64,000 bases of DNA, taken from contig CAVQUX010000010.1 in NCBI GenBank assembly GCA_963716925.1, positions 310,001 to 374,000 on the forward strand, in the 5' to 3' direction. The position numbers were made by a program, and so were the translations under genes. This document shows positions 53,899 to 62,649 of this stretch, piece by piece. Origin of the DNA: DAISKN01 sp963716925 (GTDB lineage: Bacteria; Acidobacteriota; Vicinamibacteria; Marinacidobacterales; SMYC01). The notes beneath the pieces were generated by a model, which was not told the DNA's origin, made no database searches, and worked only from the letters and a program-made list of their open reading frames with translations. Positions within the stretch are counted from its first letter, which is position 1, and each line of letters opens with the position of its first letter.

Positions 53899-54519
53899 TC
53901 ACGGCGTCCCGTAAAGGCGATCTCCGAAATCACCCAATCCCGGCAGGATGTACTTCCGGGAATCGAGACCCCGGTCGAGAGCCGCCGTATAGATGTCCAC
54001 TCCGGGATGATCCTGGGCGAGCCTGGCCACCCCCTCCGGGGCGGCGACTATGGAAAGGAGCCGGACGAGGGAGGCTCCCTGCTCCTTCAATAGAGCGATC
54101 GCCGACGAGGCGGACCCGCCGGTCGCGAGCATCGGGTCGAGAACGAGAACGTGGCGGCCGGAGAGGGGGGGCAGCTTCTTGTAGTACTGCCGGGCCTCGG
54201 CGGTCATCTCGTCCCGCTCGAGCCCCACGTAGCCCACGGCGGCCCGCGGAAATATGGTGAGCATCACGTCCAGCATTCCCATGCCCGCCCGCAGCACGGG
54301 CACGAGCACGATGCCGGCGTCGAGCCTCTTCACCCGCGTCTTTTCGAGAGGCGTCTCGACTTCCTCGGAACGAACGGGAAGATCGCGCGACGCATCGAAC
54401 GCCAGAAGCCAGGTCAACTGGCGCGCCAACCGGCGAAACTCCTCCGGATCGGTCCGGCGATCGCGAAGCTGAGCGAGGACGTCCTCGACCAGCGGATGTT
54501 CGGTGCGGTGAAGGGTCAC
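53899..54519 (-). CDS. upp: Uracil phosphoribosyltransferase
   Basis: 206 residues from GTG 54519, preceded by GAGG at 9 nt; a TTG at 54558 would add 13 residues. TLHRTEHPLVEDVLAQLRD, VPVLRAGMGMLDVMLTIFPR, PRPP loop VLVLDPMLATGGSASSAI and the uracil-binding KYILPGLGDFGDRLYGT. Salvages uracil to UMP. Divergent from the pyrimidine phosphorylase gene. Confidence 0.96.
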   Translation of the reverse strand: MTLHRTEHPLVEDVLAQLRDRRTDPEEFRRLARQLTWLLAFDASRDLPVRSEEVETPLEKTRVKRLDAGIVLVPVLRAGMGMLDVMLTIFPRAAVGYVGLERDEMTAEARQYYKKLPPLSGRHVLVLDPMLATGGSASSAIALLKEQGASLVRLLSIVAAPEGVARLAQDHPGVDIYTAALDRGLDSRKYILPGLGDFGDRLYGTP

Positions 54520-54572
54520 TTTGTTTGGCCTCGTGCTTCCATTCCGAGCGCCTATCAATATACCCTTTCGCC

Positions 54573-55877
54573 ATGAGAGCGGTCGATGTCGTCAAGCGCA
54601 AGCGCGATGGCCGGGAGCTCTCTCGCGAAGAGATCGCGTTCCTGGTGGACGGGTTCACCGCCGGCGAGATCCCCGACTACCAGGTCTCCGCGTTCCTCAT
54701 GGCCGTGTGCCTGCGGGGCATGAGTGCGGAGGAGACCGTCGCGCTGACGGAAACCATGCTGCGGAGCGGGGCCATCCTGGACTTCAGCGACGTTCCCGGG
54801 CCCAAGATCGACAAGCATTCGACCGGGGGGGTCGGCGACAAGACGTCGCTCATCATCGCCCCGCTCGCGGCCGCCGCGGGAGCGATCGTCCCCATGATCA
54901 GCGGTCGGGGACTGGGCCACAGCGGTGGCACTCTCGACAAGCTCGAGTCCATCCCCGGGTTCGACGTTCGCCTCGACGAGAAGCGCTTTCACAAGGTCGT
55001 TTCCGAGATCGGCTTCGCCATGGTGGGGCAGACCGACGCCATCGCCCCCGCGGACCGCAAGCTCTACGCCCTGAGGGACGTCACCGCCACCGTCGAGAGC
55101 TTCCCGCTCATCACCGGAAGCATCCTCTCGAAGAAGCTCGCCGAGGGAATCGATGGGCTCGTCCTCGACGTCAAGGTGGGGAGCGGGGCCTTCATGAAGA
55201 CCCGCGAGGACGCGGAGACCCTCTCGCGGTCCATGCTGTCGACGGCGGCGCGCATGGGAACCAGAGCGGTGGTGCTCCTCACCGACATGAGCCAGCCGCT
55301 CGGCACCCACGTGGGAAACGCCCTCGAGGTCGAAGAATCGCTCGCGGTGCTTCGCGGGGAGGGACCTTCCGACTTGAAGGATCTCTGCATCCGGCTGACG
55401 GGGCACATGCTCGTTCTCGGCGGAATCGCCGCGAGCGTCGAGGACGGCGAAAGAAAGGCCCGGGAGGAGCTTCGTTCCGGGCGCGGTCTCTCGAAGTTCC
55501 TCGACATGGTCCGGGCCCAGGGAGGAGATCCCCGAGTCGCCGACGGCGGCGTTCTCGCGCAGGCGCGCGCGCGAAAGGAAGTTCTCGCGGAGCGAGACGG
55601 CTACATCGCGGCCATCGACACCGAGATGCTGGGGACGGCGGCGATGATCCTGGGCGCGGGCAGGGAGAAGGTCGAAGACGTCATCGACCCGGGCGCGGGT
55701 CTCCTGGTGGACAAGAAACTGGGCCACGAGGTTCGCAGAGGCGAGCCCCTCGTGACCCTTCACTACAACGATCCGTCGCGTCTCCTGGAGGCCGAGGGGA
55801 TGGCGCGACGAGCCTATTCGATTTCTGAGCGGCCTCCCTCTGTGCCGGAGCTCATCCTGGCGGTGCTGGAGCAATGA
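54573..55877 (+). CDS. deoA: Thymidine/pyrimidine-nucleoside phosphorylase
   Basis: 434 residues from ATG 54573. KRDGRELSREEIAFLVDGFT, signature GKIDKHSTGGVGDKTSLIIA (written here as PKIDKHSTGGVGDKTSLIIA), ISGRGLGHSGGTLDKLESIP and the C-terminal barrel domain GYIAAIDTEMLGTAAMILGA. Cleaves thymidine, deoxyuridine or uridine to base and (deoxy)ribose 1-phosphate. Deoxy- versus broad specificity (DeoA versus Pdp) cannot be decided by eye. Overlaps punA (ATGA). Confidence 0.95.
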   Translation: MRAVDVVKRKRDGRELSREEIAFLVDGFTAGEIPDYQVSAFLMAVCLRGMSAEETVALTETMLRSGAILDFSDVPGPKIDKHSTGGVGDKTSLIIAPLAAAAGAIVPMISGRGLGHSGGTLDKLESIPGFDVRLDEKRFHKVVSEIGFAMVGQTDAIAPADRKLYALRDVTATVESFPLITGSILSKKLAEGIDGLVLDVKVGSGAFMKTREDAETLSRSMLSTAARMGTRAVVLLTDMSQPLGTHVGNALEVEESLAVLRGEGPSDLKDLCIRLTGHMLVLGGIAASVEDGERKAREELRSGRGLSKFLDMVRAQGGDPRVADGGVLAQARARKEVLAERDGYIAAIDTEMLGTAAMILGAGREKVEDVIDPGAGLLVDKKLGHEVRRGEPLVTLHYNDPSRLLEAEGMARRAYSISERPPSVPELILAVLEQ

Positions 55878-56704
55878 ATACGGTAGAGAAGATTCGTGAA
55901 GCGGTGACTTACATCGGCTCGCGCGTCCGCGCCAAGCCGCAGGTCGCCATAGTGCTCGGCTCCGGCCTCGGAGCCTTTGCCGAATCACTCGAGCAACGCG
56001 TCACCATCCCGTACTCGCAGATACCGCACTTTCCCCGTTCCAGCGTCGAAGGGCACTCGGGGAGCCTCATCGCCGGGACGTTCAAGGGAGCTCCCCTCTT
56101 CGTCATGGCGGGGCGGGTCCACGCGTACGAGGGATACGGCGCCGAAGAAGTCGTGTTCCCCGTGCGCGTACTCGGGACGCTCGGGGTCAAGGTTGTGGTT
56201 CTCACCAACGCCGCCGGGGCGGTGAACACAGCGTTCAAGCCGGGCGAGCTCATGATCCTCACCGATCACATCAACTTCACCGGGATGAACCCGCTCGTGG
56301 GACCCCAGTTTCCCGAGCTCGGCCACCGGTTCACCGACATGACCGAGGGCTACCACGGAAAGCTCGTCGCGGCCTGCGAGCAGTCGGCCCGACGAATCGG
56401 GCTCAACATGAGAAAGGGCGTGTACGTGGGCCTCCTCGGTCCGAGCTTCGAGACTCCCGCCGAGATTCGGATGTTCCGCACGCTCGGCGCCGACGCCGTG
56501 GGGATGTCGACGGTCCTCGAGTGCATCGCCGCGAACCAGATGGGAGTGAAGGTACTCGGTATCTCCTGCATGACCAACATGGCCGCGGGAATCCTCCCGC
56601 GAAAGCTCGACCACAAAGAGGTGATGGAGGTGGGAGCGAGTGTCGCGTCGGTGATGCAGGAGCTGCTGGCCGAGGTCGTGCCCGCCCTCGCCAAGCTCGC
56701 GTAG
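55874..56704 (+). CDS. punA: Purine-nucleoside phosphorylase (trimeric, PNP-I type)
   Basis: 276 residues. VAIVLGSGLGAFAESLEQRV (phosphate loop), VEGHSGSLIAGTFKGAPLFV, AGRVHAYEGYGAEEVVFPVR, VLTNAAGAVNTAFKPGELMI and DAVGMSTVLECIAANQMGVK with CMTNMAAG. Cleaves inosine/guanosine and deoxy forms. Part of the deoA-punA-cdd plus-strand run. Confidence 0.96.
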   Translation: MNTVEKIREAVTYIGSRVRAKPQVAIVLGSGLGAFAESLEQRVTIPYSQIPHFPRSSVEGHSGSLIAGTFKGAPLFVMAGRVHAYEGYGAEEVVFPVRVLGTLGVKVVVLTNAAGAVNTAFKPGELMILTDHINFTGMNPLVGPQFPELGHRFTDMTEGYHGKLVAACEQSARRIGLNMRKGVYVGLLGPSFETPAEIRMFRTLGADAVGMSTVLECIAANQMGVKVLGISCMTNMAAGILPRKLDHKEVMEVGASVASVMQELLAEVVPALAKLA

Positions 56705-56760
56705 CGCGCGGCCCGCACTCGCAAGGTTTCGGCGGGTCGATGATGAGCGAGGCGAGCAGC

Positions 56761-56884
56761 GGGGCCCGGAGGGCCCCATCCTCCCCGCGCGAGGAGCGCG
56801 GGGAGCGAGCCGAGTGGAGCCCTCAGCCCAGAGCGGTGGGGGTGGGGCCCCACCGCATTGAGTGAAGAGCGAGGCGAGCTATTA
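56761..56884. repeat. GC-rich palindromic dispersed element, copy B
   Basis: Same core as copy A at 35445-35515: GGGCCCGGAGGGCCCCATCC then CCCCGCGC-GAGGA-GCGCGGGG and GAGCGAGC. It carries an extra insert with GTGGGGCCCCAC and ends GAAGAGCGAGGCGAGCTATT. It separates punA from cdd and leaves cdd without a visible ribosome binding site. Confidence 0.8.
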
Positions 56885-56887
56885 AGT

Positions 56888-57284
56888 ATGTCCAGCAAAA
56901 TCGAAAAGATGGTCAAGGCCGCCCGCGATGCCCGCAGGCGCGCGCTCGCCCCCTACTCCGGGTTCAAAGTCGGGGCCGCCATTCGGGCCGAGAGCGGCGT
57001 CATCTACTCCGGCTGCAACGTGGAGAACGCGACCCTGGGACTCACGGTATGCGCCGAGCGCGTCGCGCTCTTCAAGGCTCTCTCCGAGGGAGCGCGCCGC
57101 TTCACGGACGTCGCGGTGGTCACCGCCGCCGAGAGGCCGACTCCACCTTGCGGCGCCTGCCGTCAGCTCCTCTGGGAATATTGCGGCGACGTTCCGGTGC
57201 ACATGGTGAGCACGCGAGGGCGCCGGAGGGGCCTCACGCTCGGCGGAGCTCCTTCCCTACGCTTTCGACAAGAAGGATCTGTAG
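56888..57284 (+). CDS. cdd: Cytidine deaminase, frameshifted near the 3' end (+1)
   Basis: From ATG 56888: RRALAPYSGFKVGAAIRAES, SGCNVENATLGLTVCAERVA (zinc Cys and catalytic Glu) and PPCGACRQLLWEYCG (two zinc Cys). After GLTLG one extra base at GGCGG (about 57245) shifts the frame; removing one G gives ELLPYAFDKKDL and TAG at 57284, the usual Cdd C-terminus at the usual length (131 aa). The uncorrected frame runs on to 57463 over the hpt gene. Deaminates cytidine and deoxycytidine. Confidence 0.88.
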
Positions 57285-57305
57285 CAGCGATCCGCCGTTC
57301 AGCGA

Positions 57306-57818
57306 TCAGTCCAGAGCCGCTACGTAGCGCAGGTTCCGGTACAGCTGATCGTGATCCAGGCCGTAGCCGACCACGAAGCGGTCGGGAATCTCGAAGCCGA
57401 TGTAGTCGACGGGAACGTCGATCTGGCGGCGCGACGGCTTCGAGAGGAGCGCGCAGACCTTGAGGGACGCCGGGCGGCGCGAGCGCAGCATGTTCATCAG
57501 GTAATTCAGTGTGAGGCCGGTGTCGGCGATGTCCTCGACCACGATCACGTCCTTGCCTTCCAGGGACTGGTCCAGGTCCTTGGTGAGCTGCACCTCGCCG
57601 CTGCTGCGGGTCCCCTTTCCATAGGACGAGACCGCGAGAAAGTCGATGGTGAGGGGCACGTCGATGCTCCGTCCGAGGTCCGCGAGAAACGTATAAGCGC
57701 CCTTCAGGACGCAGACGAGGTGGACGGTCTTCCCCCGGTAGTCTTCGCTGATGCGCCGGCCCAGCTCCTCGATGCGCGCCTTCAGGCGATCTTCGGGGAT
57801 GAGGACTTCGAGAGGCAT
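57306..57818 (-). CDS. hpt: Hypoxanthine phosphoribosyltransferase
   Basis: 170 residues. HLVCVLKGAYTFLADLGRSI, FLAVSSYGKGTRSSGEVQLT, PRPP loop VIVVEDIADTGLTLNYLMNM and the base-binding VDYIGFEIPDRFVVGYGLDH. Salvages hypoxanthine/guanine released by PunA. Convergent with cdd. Confidence 0.96.
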   Translation of the reverse strand: MPLEVLIPEDRLKARIEELGRRISEDYRGKTVHLVCVLKGAYTFLADLGRSIDVPLTIDFLAVSSYGKGTRSSGEVQLTKDLDQSLEGKDVIVVEDIADTGLTLNYLMNMLRSRRPASLKVCALLSKPSRRQIDVPVDYIGFEIPDRFVVGYGLDHDQLYRNLRYVAALD

Positions 57819-57834
57819 CGGTGGAGGGCCGCGA

Positions 57835-58755
57835 TCAGCTCTTCGCGTTTCCCTGGGCGAAGATGTCGAAGGTCACGGTGATGATTCCGAGAGCCTCGAC
57901 GGGTCTTCCGTTCTTGAGAGCCGGCTTCCAGCGCCAGAGCTTGGCGTTATCCTTCGCGGCGTCGACGCAGTACGGAAGGGATTTGATCACCCGAACCACC
58001 TCGGTGGATCCGTCGAGGCGGACGAGCACCTGGAGAATCACTTCTCCCGCCACCATCTTCTCGCGCGCGACCAACGGATAAGGCGGGGACGGCGGCTCAT
58101 AGATCGGAACGGGCTCGATGTCCCAGGCGCCGGGAGAGAAGTCCCCTCCTCCCGTACCTCCGCCGCGACCGGGCCCTACCCCCCAGCCCTGTCCGGTACC
58201 GACACCGCTTCCCTCTCCGCCTCCGATGCCACCACCGGTTCCCGAGCTCGGCTCGGTGTCGACGCCGCCCCAATCGCGGGAATCGTCCATCGAGAGTCCC
58301 GGAAGCTCCACCGCGTCGGGAGAGAAGACCCCTTCGAACAGGGACGTGGACTCCGTCGGGACGTCCGGAACTTCGATGTCGTCGTAGTTCAGCGCTCGCG
58401 GTTTTCGCGGAGCCGCGGGCGCGCGCTTGGGCTCCGGCTCTTCGACGGGAGGGCGCGCTTCGACGATGCGAGTTGGAATGTAGGCCGTCGGGCGCTTCCC
58501 CCGGGAGCCTCCGCCACCCCCGCCTCCACCCTTTCCTTCACCGCCGGGGAAATAGAAGCGGACTCGGGGAGCAATCGAATCGTCGGATAACTCGTCCGAG
58601 AACCACTCGGTCGTGCCGAAGAGCATCAGCGCGAGGATCAAAACGTGAACGAGGGCGGAGGCCACTCGTGCGCGCGTGCCGTCTCCGCGCTCGCTCGTAG
58701 GGCGCGCCGCGTCGGAAGCCTCGGTGATGCGGAAAAACTCGGGCTCCGGGCTCAC
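57835..58755 (-). CDS. TonB-family protein with Gly-rich spacer
   Basis: 306 residues from GTG 58755. Cytosolic ~30 residues, one TM helix (VASALVHVLILALMLFGTTE), then poly-Gly (PGGEGKGGGGGGGGSRGK) and Pro-rich stretches. The C-terminal TonB domain has PYPLVAREKMVAGEVILQVL, RLDGSTEVVRVIKSLPYCVD and the closing ALGIITVTFDIFAQG. Probably energises an outer-membrane receptor outside the window. Second TonB-type gene here (other at 30356-31651). Confidence 0.88.
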   Translation of the reverse strand: MSPEPEFFRITEASDAARPTSERGDGTRARVASALVHVLILALMLFGTTEWFSDELSDDSIAPRVRFYFPGGEGKGGGGGGGGSRGKRPTAYIPTRIVEARPPVEEPEPKRAPAAPRKPRALNYDDIEVPDVPTESTSLFEGVFSPDAVELPGLSMDDSRDWGGVDTEPSSGTGGGIGGGEGSGVGTGQGWGVGPGRGGGTGGGDFSPGAWDIEPVPIYEPPSPPYPLVAREKMVAGEVILQVLVRLDGSTEVVRVIKSLPYCVDAAKDNAKLWRWKPALKNGRPVEALGIITVTFDIFAQGNAKS

Positions 58756-58780
58756 GGCAAGCCAATGTTAGCACGGGAGA

Positions 58781-60460
58781 TCAGAAGCGACCTATCAGGC
58801 TCCCCTCGCCTTCGAGGACGAGCAGCCGGCCGGGGACGGGCCTCTCGACGACCTCCGTCGAACCGTTCGGCCAGCGGATCTCGAGAGCGTCGGGCGCGCC
58901 TTCGTTTCCCGGGGCTCCCAGCCCGAAATGGAGCTCGAGGCTTCCCTGGGACAGGTAGCTCAATCCGCTCTTCACCTCACGGATTGCGACCGAATCTCTC
59001 CGATGCAGCATCGCCCGGGCCCCGAGCGCGTCGCGGTTCGACGTCCGGCCGACGAGCGCGACGGTAAGCGAGGCCAGGCGGTTCCCCCCGTCGTTCTCGA
59101 GGAGGAGGGCCCGGTCTCCGCACCGCGTGACGAGGACGTCGAGGTCTCCATCGGCGTCGAAGTCGCCGGGCGCCGCACCCCGGGCGACGTTCTCCCGCGA
59201 CAGCGCGTCTCCGAGAGTGGCCCCGATCTCGCGGAATACCCCCCCGCCCTGGTTCCGGAACAGGAAGTTCGGCTCCCGGTAGGTCGAGACCGTGTTGAAG
59301 AGGTGGATGTTATCGATGATATGTCCGTTGGCGACGAATACATCGAGAAGCCCGTCGTTGTCGAAGTCGAAGAAGAACGTGCCGAACCCGACGAAGTTCA
59401 GCGACACCTCGGCCACCCCCGACTCGTAGGAGTCGTCGCTGAAGATCCCGAGAGCGCCTCCCCGATACATCGAGTTGTACTCGAAATCGAGGTTGGTCTT
59501 GGTGATGTCGAGAAAGCCATCCCCGTCGTAGTCCGCCATGTCGGTGCCCATGCCGGCCTGCGTCTTGCCGTCCTCGCTGTAACCCACGCCGGAAAGGAGC
59601 GTCACGTCGGTGAACCGGCCGCCTCCCTCGTTGCGGAAGAGGAAGCTCCTCATCGAGTCGTTGGCCACGTAGAGATCCGGGTCGGCGTCGTTGTCGTAGT
59701 CCCCCCATACGACTCCGAGCCCTTTACCCTCGTCCTCGATGAGGACTCCCGATTCGCGGGTCACGTCCTCGAACGTCCCATCCCCTTTCCCGTGGAACAG
59801 GATCCCCGGGACCGGATCGTAGACGTCGGGATGGCAGTAGGCCTTGATGTTCTTCGCCTGGTTGCCGCAGAACTTGTGGTTGTCGAGGGCGAAGTCCACG
59901 TAGCGAGCGACGTACAGATCGAGGTTCCCGTCGGCGTCGTAGTCGGCGAATGCGGCGCTGGTGCTCCAGCCGAAAGCCTCGAGCCCGGCGTCCCGGGTTC
60001 GGTCCTCGAACGTGCCGTCGCCCCGGTTCCGGTAGAAAACGTTCGCGCCGAAGCCGGTGACGTAGAGGTCGAGATCGCCGTCGTTGTCGACGTCCCCCGC
60101 CGTCATTCCCATGCCGAAGCCCTTTCCCGCGACTCCCGCTTTCCCGGTGACGTCCTCGAACCCGCCCTTGCCGTCGTTCCGGTAGAGCGCGTTTCGCGGC
60201 AGCTCGTCCGTCGGCGCGGATCCCGGCAGGTGAGCTCCGTTGACGAGGTACAGGTCCAGCGCGCCGTCGCCGTCGAAGTCGAAGAAGCCGCCCCCCGAGC
60301 CCATGGTCTCGACCATGTACTTCTCTTCGGTCGCGGCGTTGTAATGGACGAAATCGATTCCCCGGTCCGCGGTCCGGTCCAGGAATCGGACGTTCCCCGT
60401 TGGCCCCCCTGGCCCACCCGGGACCGCGAGAGCGAGCAGCAGGAAGAGAGAGCGCGCCAC
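58781..60460 (-). CDS. CRTAC1-like FG-GAP/ASPIC-UnbV repeat protein, secreted
   Basis: 559 residues from GTG 60460. Signal peptide VARSLFLLLALAVPGGPGG. Multiple FG-GAP blades with Ca2+-type DxDxDG loops: FFDFDGDGALDLYLVNGAH, AGDVDNDGDLDLYVTGFG, ADYDADGNLDLYVARY, GDYDNDADPDLYVAND, ADYDGDGFLDITKTN and GDFDADGDLDVLVTR. The C-terminal ALGARAMLHRRDSVAIREVK with LEIRWPNGSTEVVERPVPGR is the ASPIC/UnbV domain. Typical of abundant secreted Acidobacteria/Planctomycetes proteins; role unclear. Confidence 0.93.
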   Translation of the reverse strand: MARSLFLLLALAVPGGPGGPTGNVRFLDRTADRGIDFVHYNAATEEKYMVETMGSGGGFFDFDGDGALDLYLVNGAHLPGSAPTDELPRNALYRNDGKGGFEDVTGKAGVAGKGFGMGMTAGDVDNDGDLDLYVTGFGANVFYRNRGDGTFEDRTRDAGLEAFGWSTSAAFADYDADGNLDLYVARYVDFALDNHKFCGNQAKNIKAYCHPDVYDPVPGILFHGKGDGTFEDVTRESGVLIEDEGKGLGVVWGDYDNDADPDLYVANDSMRSFLFRNEGGGRFTDVTLLSGVGYSEDGKTQAGMGTDMADYDGDGFLDITKTNLDFEYNSMYRGGALGIFSDDSYESGVAEVSLNFVGFGTFFFDFDNDGLLDVFVANGHIIDNIHLFNTVSTYREPNFLFRNQGGGVFREIGATLGDALSRENVARGAAPGDFDADGDLDVLVTRCGDRALLLENDGGNRLASLTVALVGRTSNRDALGARAMLHRRDSVAIREVKSGLSYLSQGSLELHFGLGAPGNEGAPDALEIRWPNGSTEVVERPVPGRLLVLEGEGSLIGRF

Positions 60461-60521
60461 GCCGCGATGATATCCCGTGACAGGTTGCGTCGAAAGGCTT
60501 TGGCGACGTAGATTGTCGAGC

Positions 60522-61142
60522 GTGGGGCGGCGAATCGTCACTGGAGAGGAAGTGCGGTCGCTCCCCGAGGGAAGCCTTCTCGATCTCCCCCCGGACGCCA
60601 TCGTCACCGACGTCGCCCGCGAGTGGATCGAGAAGCGGAAGATCCGGATCGTAACCCCGTCGACGGGTCCGGCCCGGCCGGAGCCGGTACAGCTCGCGAT
60701 CGGAAGCGACCACGCCGGGTTCGAGATGAAGGAGTCGCTCGCGGCCTACCTTCGAGAGATCGGAGCGAGCTTCCTCGACTGCGGCACGCATTCCAAGGAC
60801 GCGGTGGATTACCCCGACTTCGCCCATCAGGTGGCGCTCGCGGTGGCCCTCGGGAGCGCGCGTCGGGGAATCGTGGTGGACGGCGCTGGAATCGGATCGG
60901 CGATGGTGGCGAACAAGGTGCCGGGGATCCGCGCCGCCGCCTGCAGCGACGAGACCCAGGCGCGAAACGCGCGCGAGCACAACGACGCCAACGTCCTCAC
61001 CCTGGGCTCGCGCCTGATTCCGCTCGAGAACCTGCGCAAGGTCGTGGCGGTGTTCCTCACCGCGGATTTCACCGAGCCCCGCCACCGCGCGCGGGTTCTG
61101 AAGATCGAAGCCATCGAGAAGAAATACTATCGCCCGATTTGA
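60522..61142 (+). CDS. rpiB: Ribose-5-phosphate isomerase B with extra N-terminal domain
   Basis: 206 residues from GTG 60522 (a GTG at 60477 is also in frame). The catalytic part starts at LAIGSDHAGFEMKESLAAYL, with LDCGTHSKDAVDYPDFAHQV, VVDGAGIGSAMVANKVPGIR and CSDETQARNAREHNDANVLT. Standard RpiB is ~150 aa. The extra ~55 residues (RRIVTGEEVRSLPEGSLLDL, AIVTDVAREWIEKRKIRIV) resemble short domains on some microcompartment-associated enzymes. RpiB interconverts ribose 5-P and ribulose 5-P, draining pentose from nucleosides. Confidence 0.9.
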   Translation: MGRRIVTGEEVRSLPEGSLLDLPPDAIVTDVAREWIEKRKIRIVTPSTGPARPEPVQLAIGSDHAGFEMKESLAAYLREIGASFLDCGTHSKDAVDYPDFAHQVALAVALGSARRGIVVDGAGIGSAMVANKVPGIRAAACSDETQARNAREHNDANVLTLGSRLIPLENLRKVVAVFLTADFTEPRHRARVLKIEAIEKKYYRPI

Positions 61143-61152
61143 GCCAATCGAC

Positions 61153-61989
61153 ATGAGCTGGGATCTCGATCGACTCACGGAAGCCATAACCGACGCGGTC
61201 ATGGCGCGGCTCGGCGAGCCGCCGCGACCCCTCTGCGGCTGCCATCAACTGGCCGAGGGCTGGTGCCCGGACGCGATGCAGCCGCTCGTGGCCCGCGGCG
61301 CCGCGCGATTCGGGCTCGAGGCCGGCGCCCCTCATGCCGGACTCGCGTCTCTCATCGACCACACTCTGCTCAAGCCCGAGGCGACCGAAGAACAGATCCG
61401 GAAGCTCTGCTCCGAGGCGGCGGAGTTCCGCTTCGCCACCGTCTGCATCCAGCCCACCTGGGTGCGTCTCGCGGGACGAATCCTGACGGGGACGGGTGTC
61501 GCCGTCTGCACCGTCGCCGGGTTCCCCCTCGGGGCGAACACCGCGGACGTGAAAGCCTACGAGGCCCGGCGGGCGGTCTTCGACGGAGCCGCCGAGGTCG
61601 ACATGGTCATCAACATCGGGGCGCTCAAGTCCCGCGACTACCGCACCGTCGAGGAGGACGTGCGGGGAGTGGTGCAGGCCTGCCGCGACGGGGGGGCTCT
61701 GACCAAGGTGATCCTCGAGACCGCGCTCCTCACCCGCGAAGAAAAGATCAAGGCCTCGACCCTCGCCGCGGCGGCGGGCGCGGACTTCGTGAAGACCTCT
61801 ACCGGCTTCGGGCCGGGCGGAGCCACGGTCGAGGACGTCGCCCTGATGCGGGAAATCGTGGGCGAGAGGATCGGGGTCAAAGCGGCGGGAGGGGTCCGCG
61901 ATCGCGCGACGGCGGAGGAGATGGTCAAGGCCGGCGCCAACCGCATCGGGGCGAGTGCCGGCATCCGCATCGTTCAGGAGGGGAAGTGA
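61153..61989 (+). CDS. deoC: Deoxyribose-phosphate aldolase with N-terminal extension
   Basis: 278 residues. The aldolase begins at SLIDHTLLKPEATEEQIRKL; Schiff-base Lys lies in DFVKTSTGFGPGGATVEDVA and the second Lys in IGVKAAGGVRDRATAEEMV. Ordinary DeoC is ~220 aa. The first ~60 residues add an amphipathic helix (LDRLTEAITDAVMARLG) and a Cys motif (LCGCHQLAEGWCPD). DeoC cleaves deoxyribose 5-P to acetaldehyde and glyceraldehyde 3-P, the end point of deoxynucleoside catabolism encoded nearby. Confidence 0.94.
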   Translation: MSWDLDRLTEAITDAVMARLGEPPRPLCGCHQLAEGWCPDAMQPLVARGAARFGLEAGAPHAGLASLIDHTLLKPEATEEQIRKLCSEAAEFRFATVCIQPTWVRLAGRILTGTGVAVCTVAGFPLGANTADVKAYEARRAVFDGAAEVDMVINIGALKSRDYRTVEEDVRGVVQACRDGGALTKVILETALLTREEKIKASTLAAAAGADFVKTSTGFGPGGATVEDVALMREIVGERIGVKAAGGVRDRATAEEMVKAGANRIGASAGIRIVQEGK

Positions 61990-62636
61990 GCCTGGACAGG
62001 AAGCGCAAGGTCCTGATCGTGGACGATCATCCGATCGTCCGACAGGGGCTCACCCAGCTCATTTCCCAGGAGAGCGACCTCGAGGTCGTGGGAGAGGCCG
62101 ACAACTCCCGGATGGCGATCGAAGCCGTCCAGCGGCTCGCGTACGACGTGGTCATCGTGGACCTGATGCTGAAGGACTCGAGCGGGATCGAGCTCATCAA
62201 GGAGATCAAGGCCAGGAGCCCGGAAACCAGGATTCTCGTCGTTTCGATGCACGACGAGGCGGTCTACGCCGAACGAGCATTACGCGCGGGCGCCCACGGC
62301 TACATCATGAAGCAGGAGGCGACCAACGAAGTCCTGATCGCGCTCCGGAGAGTACTCGCCGACGACGTCTACGTGAGCAAGGAAGTCGTCTCCAGGATGC
62401 TCCGCCGGATGGTCGGAGGCGGTCCGAGCGACGGCATCGATCGGCTGAGCGACCGGGAGCTCGAAGTCTTCCAGTGGATTGGCCACGGCCTCTCCGTGGG
62501 TGAGATCGCGGAGAAGCTGAAGGTGAGCCCGAAGACCGTAGAGACCTACCGGGCGCACATCAAAGAAAAGCTCGGTCTGGCGAGCGCCACCGACGTTCTC
62601 AGGGTAGCAGTGAGCTGGCTGGAGCAGAAGACCTGA
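61986..62636 (+). CDS. NarL/FixJ-family response regulator
   Basis: 216 residues from GTG 61986, overlapping the deoC stop (GTGA). Receiver domain: VLIVDDHPIVRQGLTQLISQ (acidic pair), phospho-Asp in VVIVDLMLKDSSGIELIKEI, Ser in VVSMHDEAVYAERALRAGA and Lys in GYIMKQEATNEV. LuxR-type HTH: DRLSDRELEVFQWIGHGLSV, EKLKVSPKTVETYRAHIKEK. No histidine kinase is adjacent. Coupling to deoC hints it may regulate this operon. Confidence 0.94.
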   Translation: MSLDRKRKVLIVDDHPIVRQGLTQLISQESDLEVVGEADNSRMAIEAVQRLAYDVVIVDLMLKDSSGIELIKEIKARSPETRILVVSMHDEAVYAERALRAGAHGYIMKQEATNEVLIALRRVLADDVYVSKEVVSRMLRRMVGGGPSDGIDRLSDRELEVFQWIGHGLSVGEIAEKLKVSPKTVETYRAHIKEKLGLASATDVLRVAVSWLEQKT

Positions 62637-62649
62637 GAGCCGTCACCCG

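Noticed and set aside
56888..57463. Extended 201-aa cytidine deaminase
   Set aside because: The tail after residue ~118 is Arg-rich shadow sequence over hpt; the alternative frame gives the normal Cdd ending.
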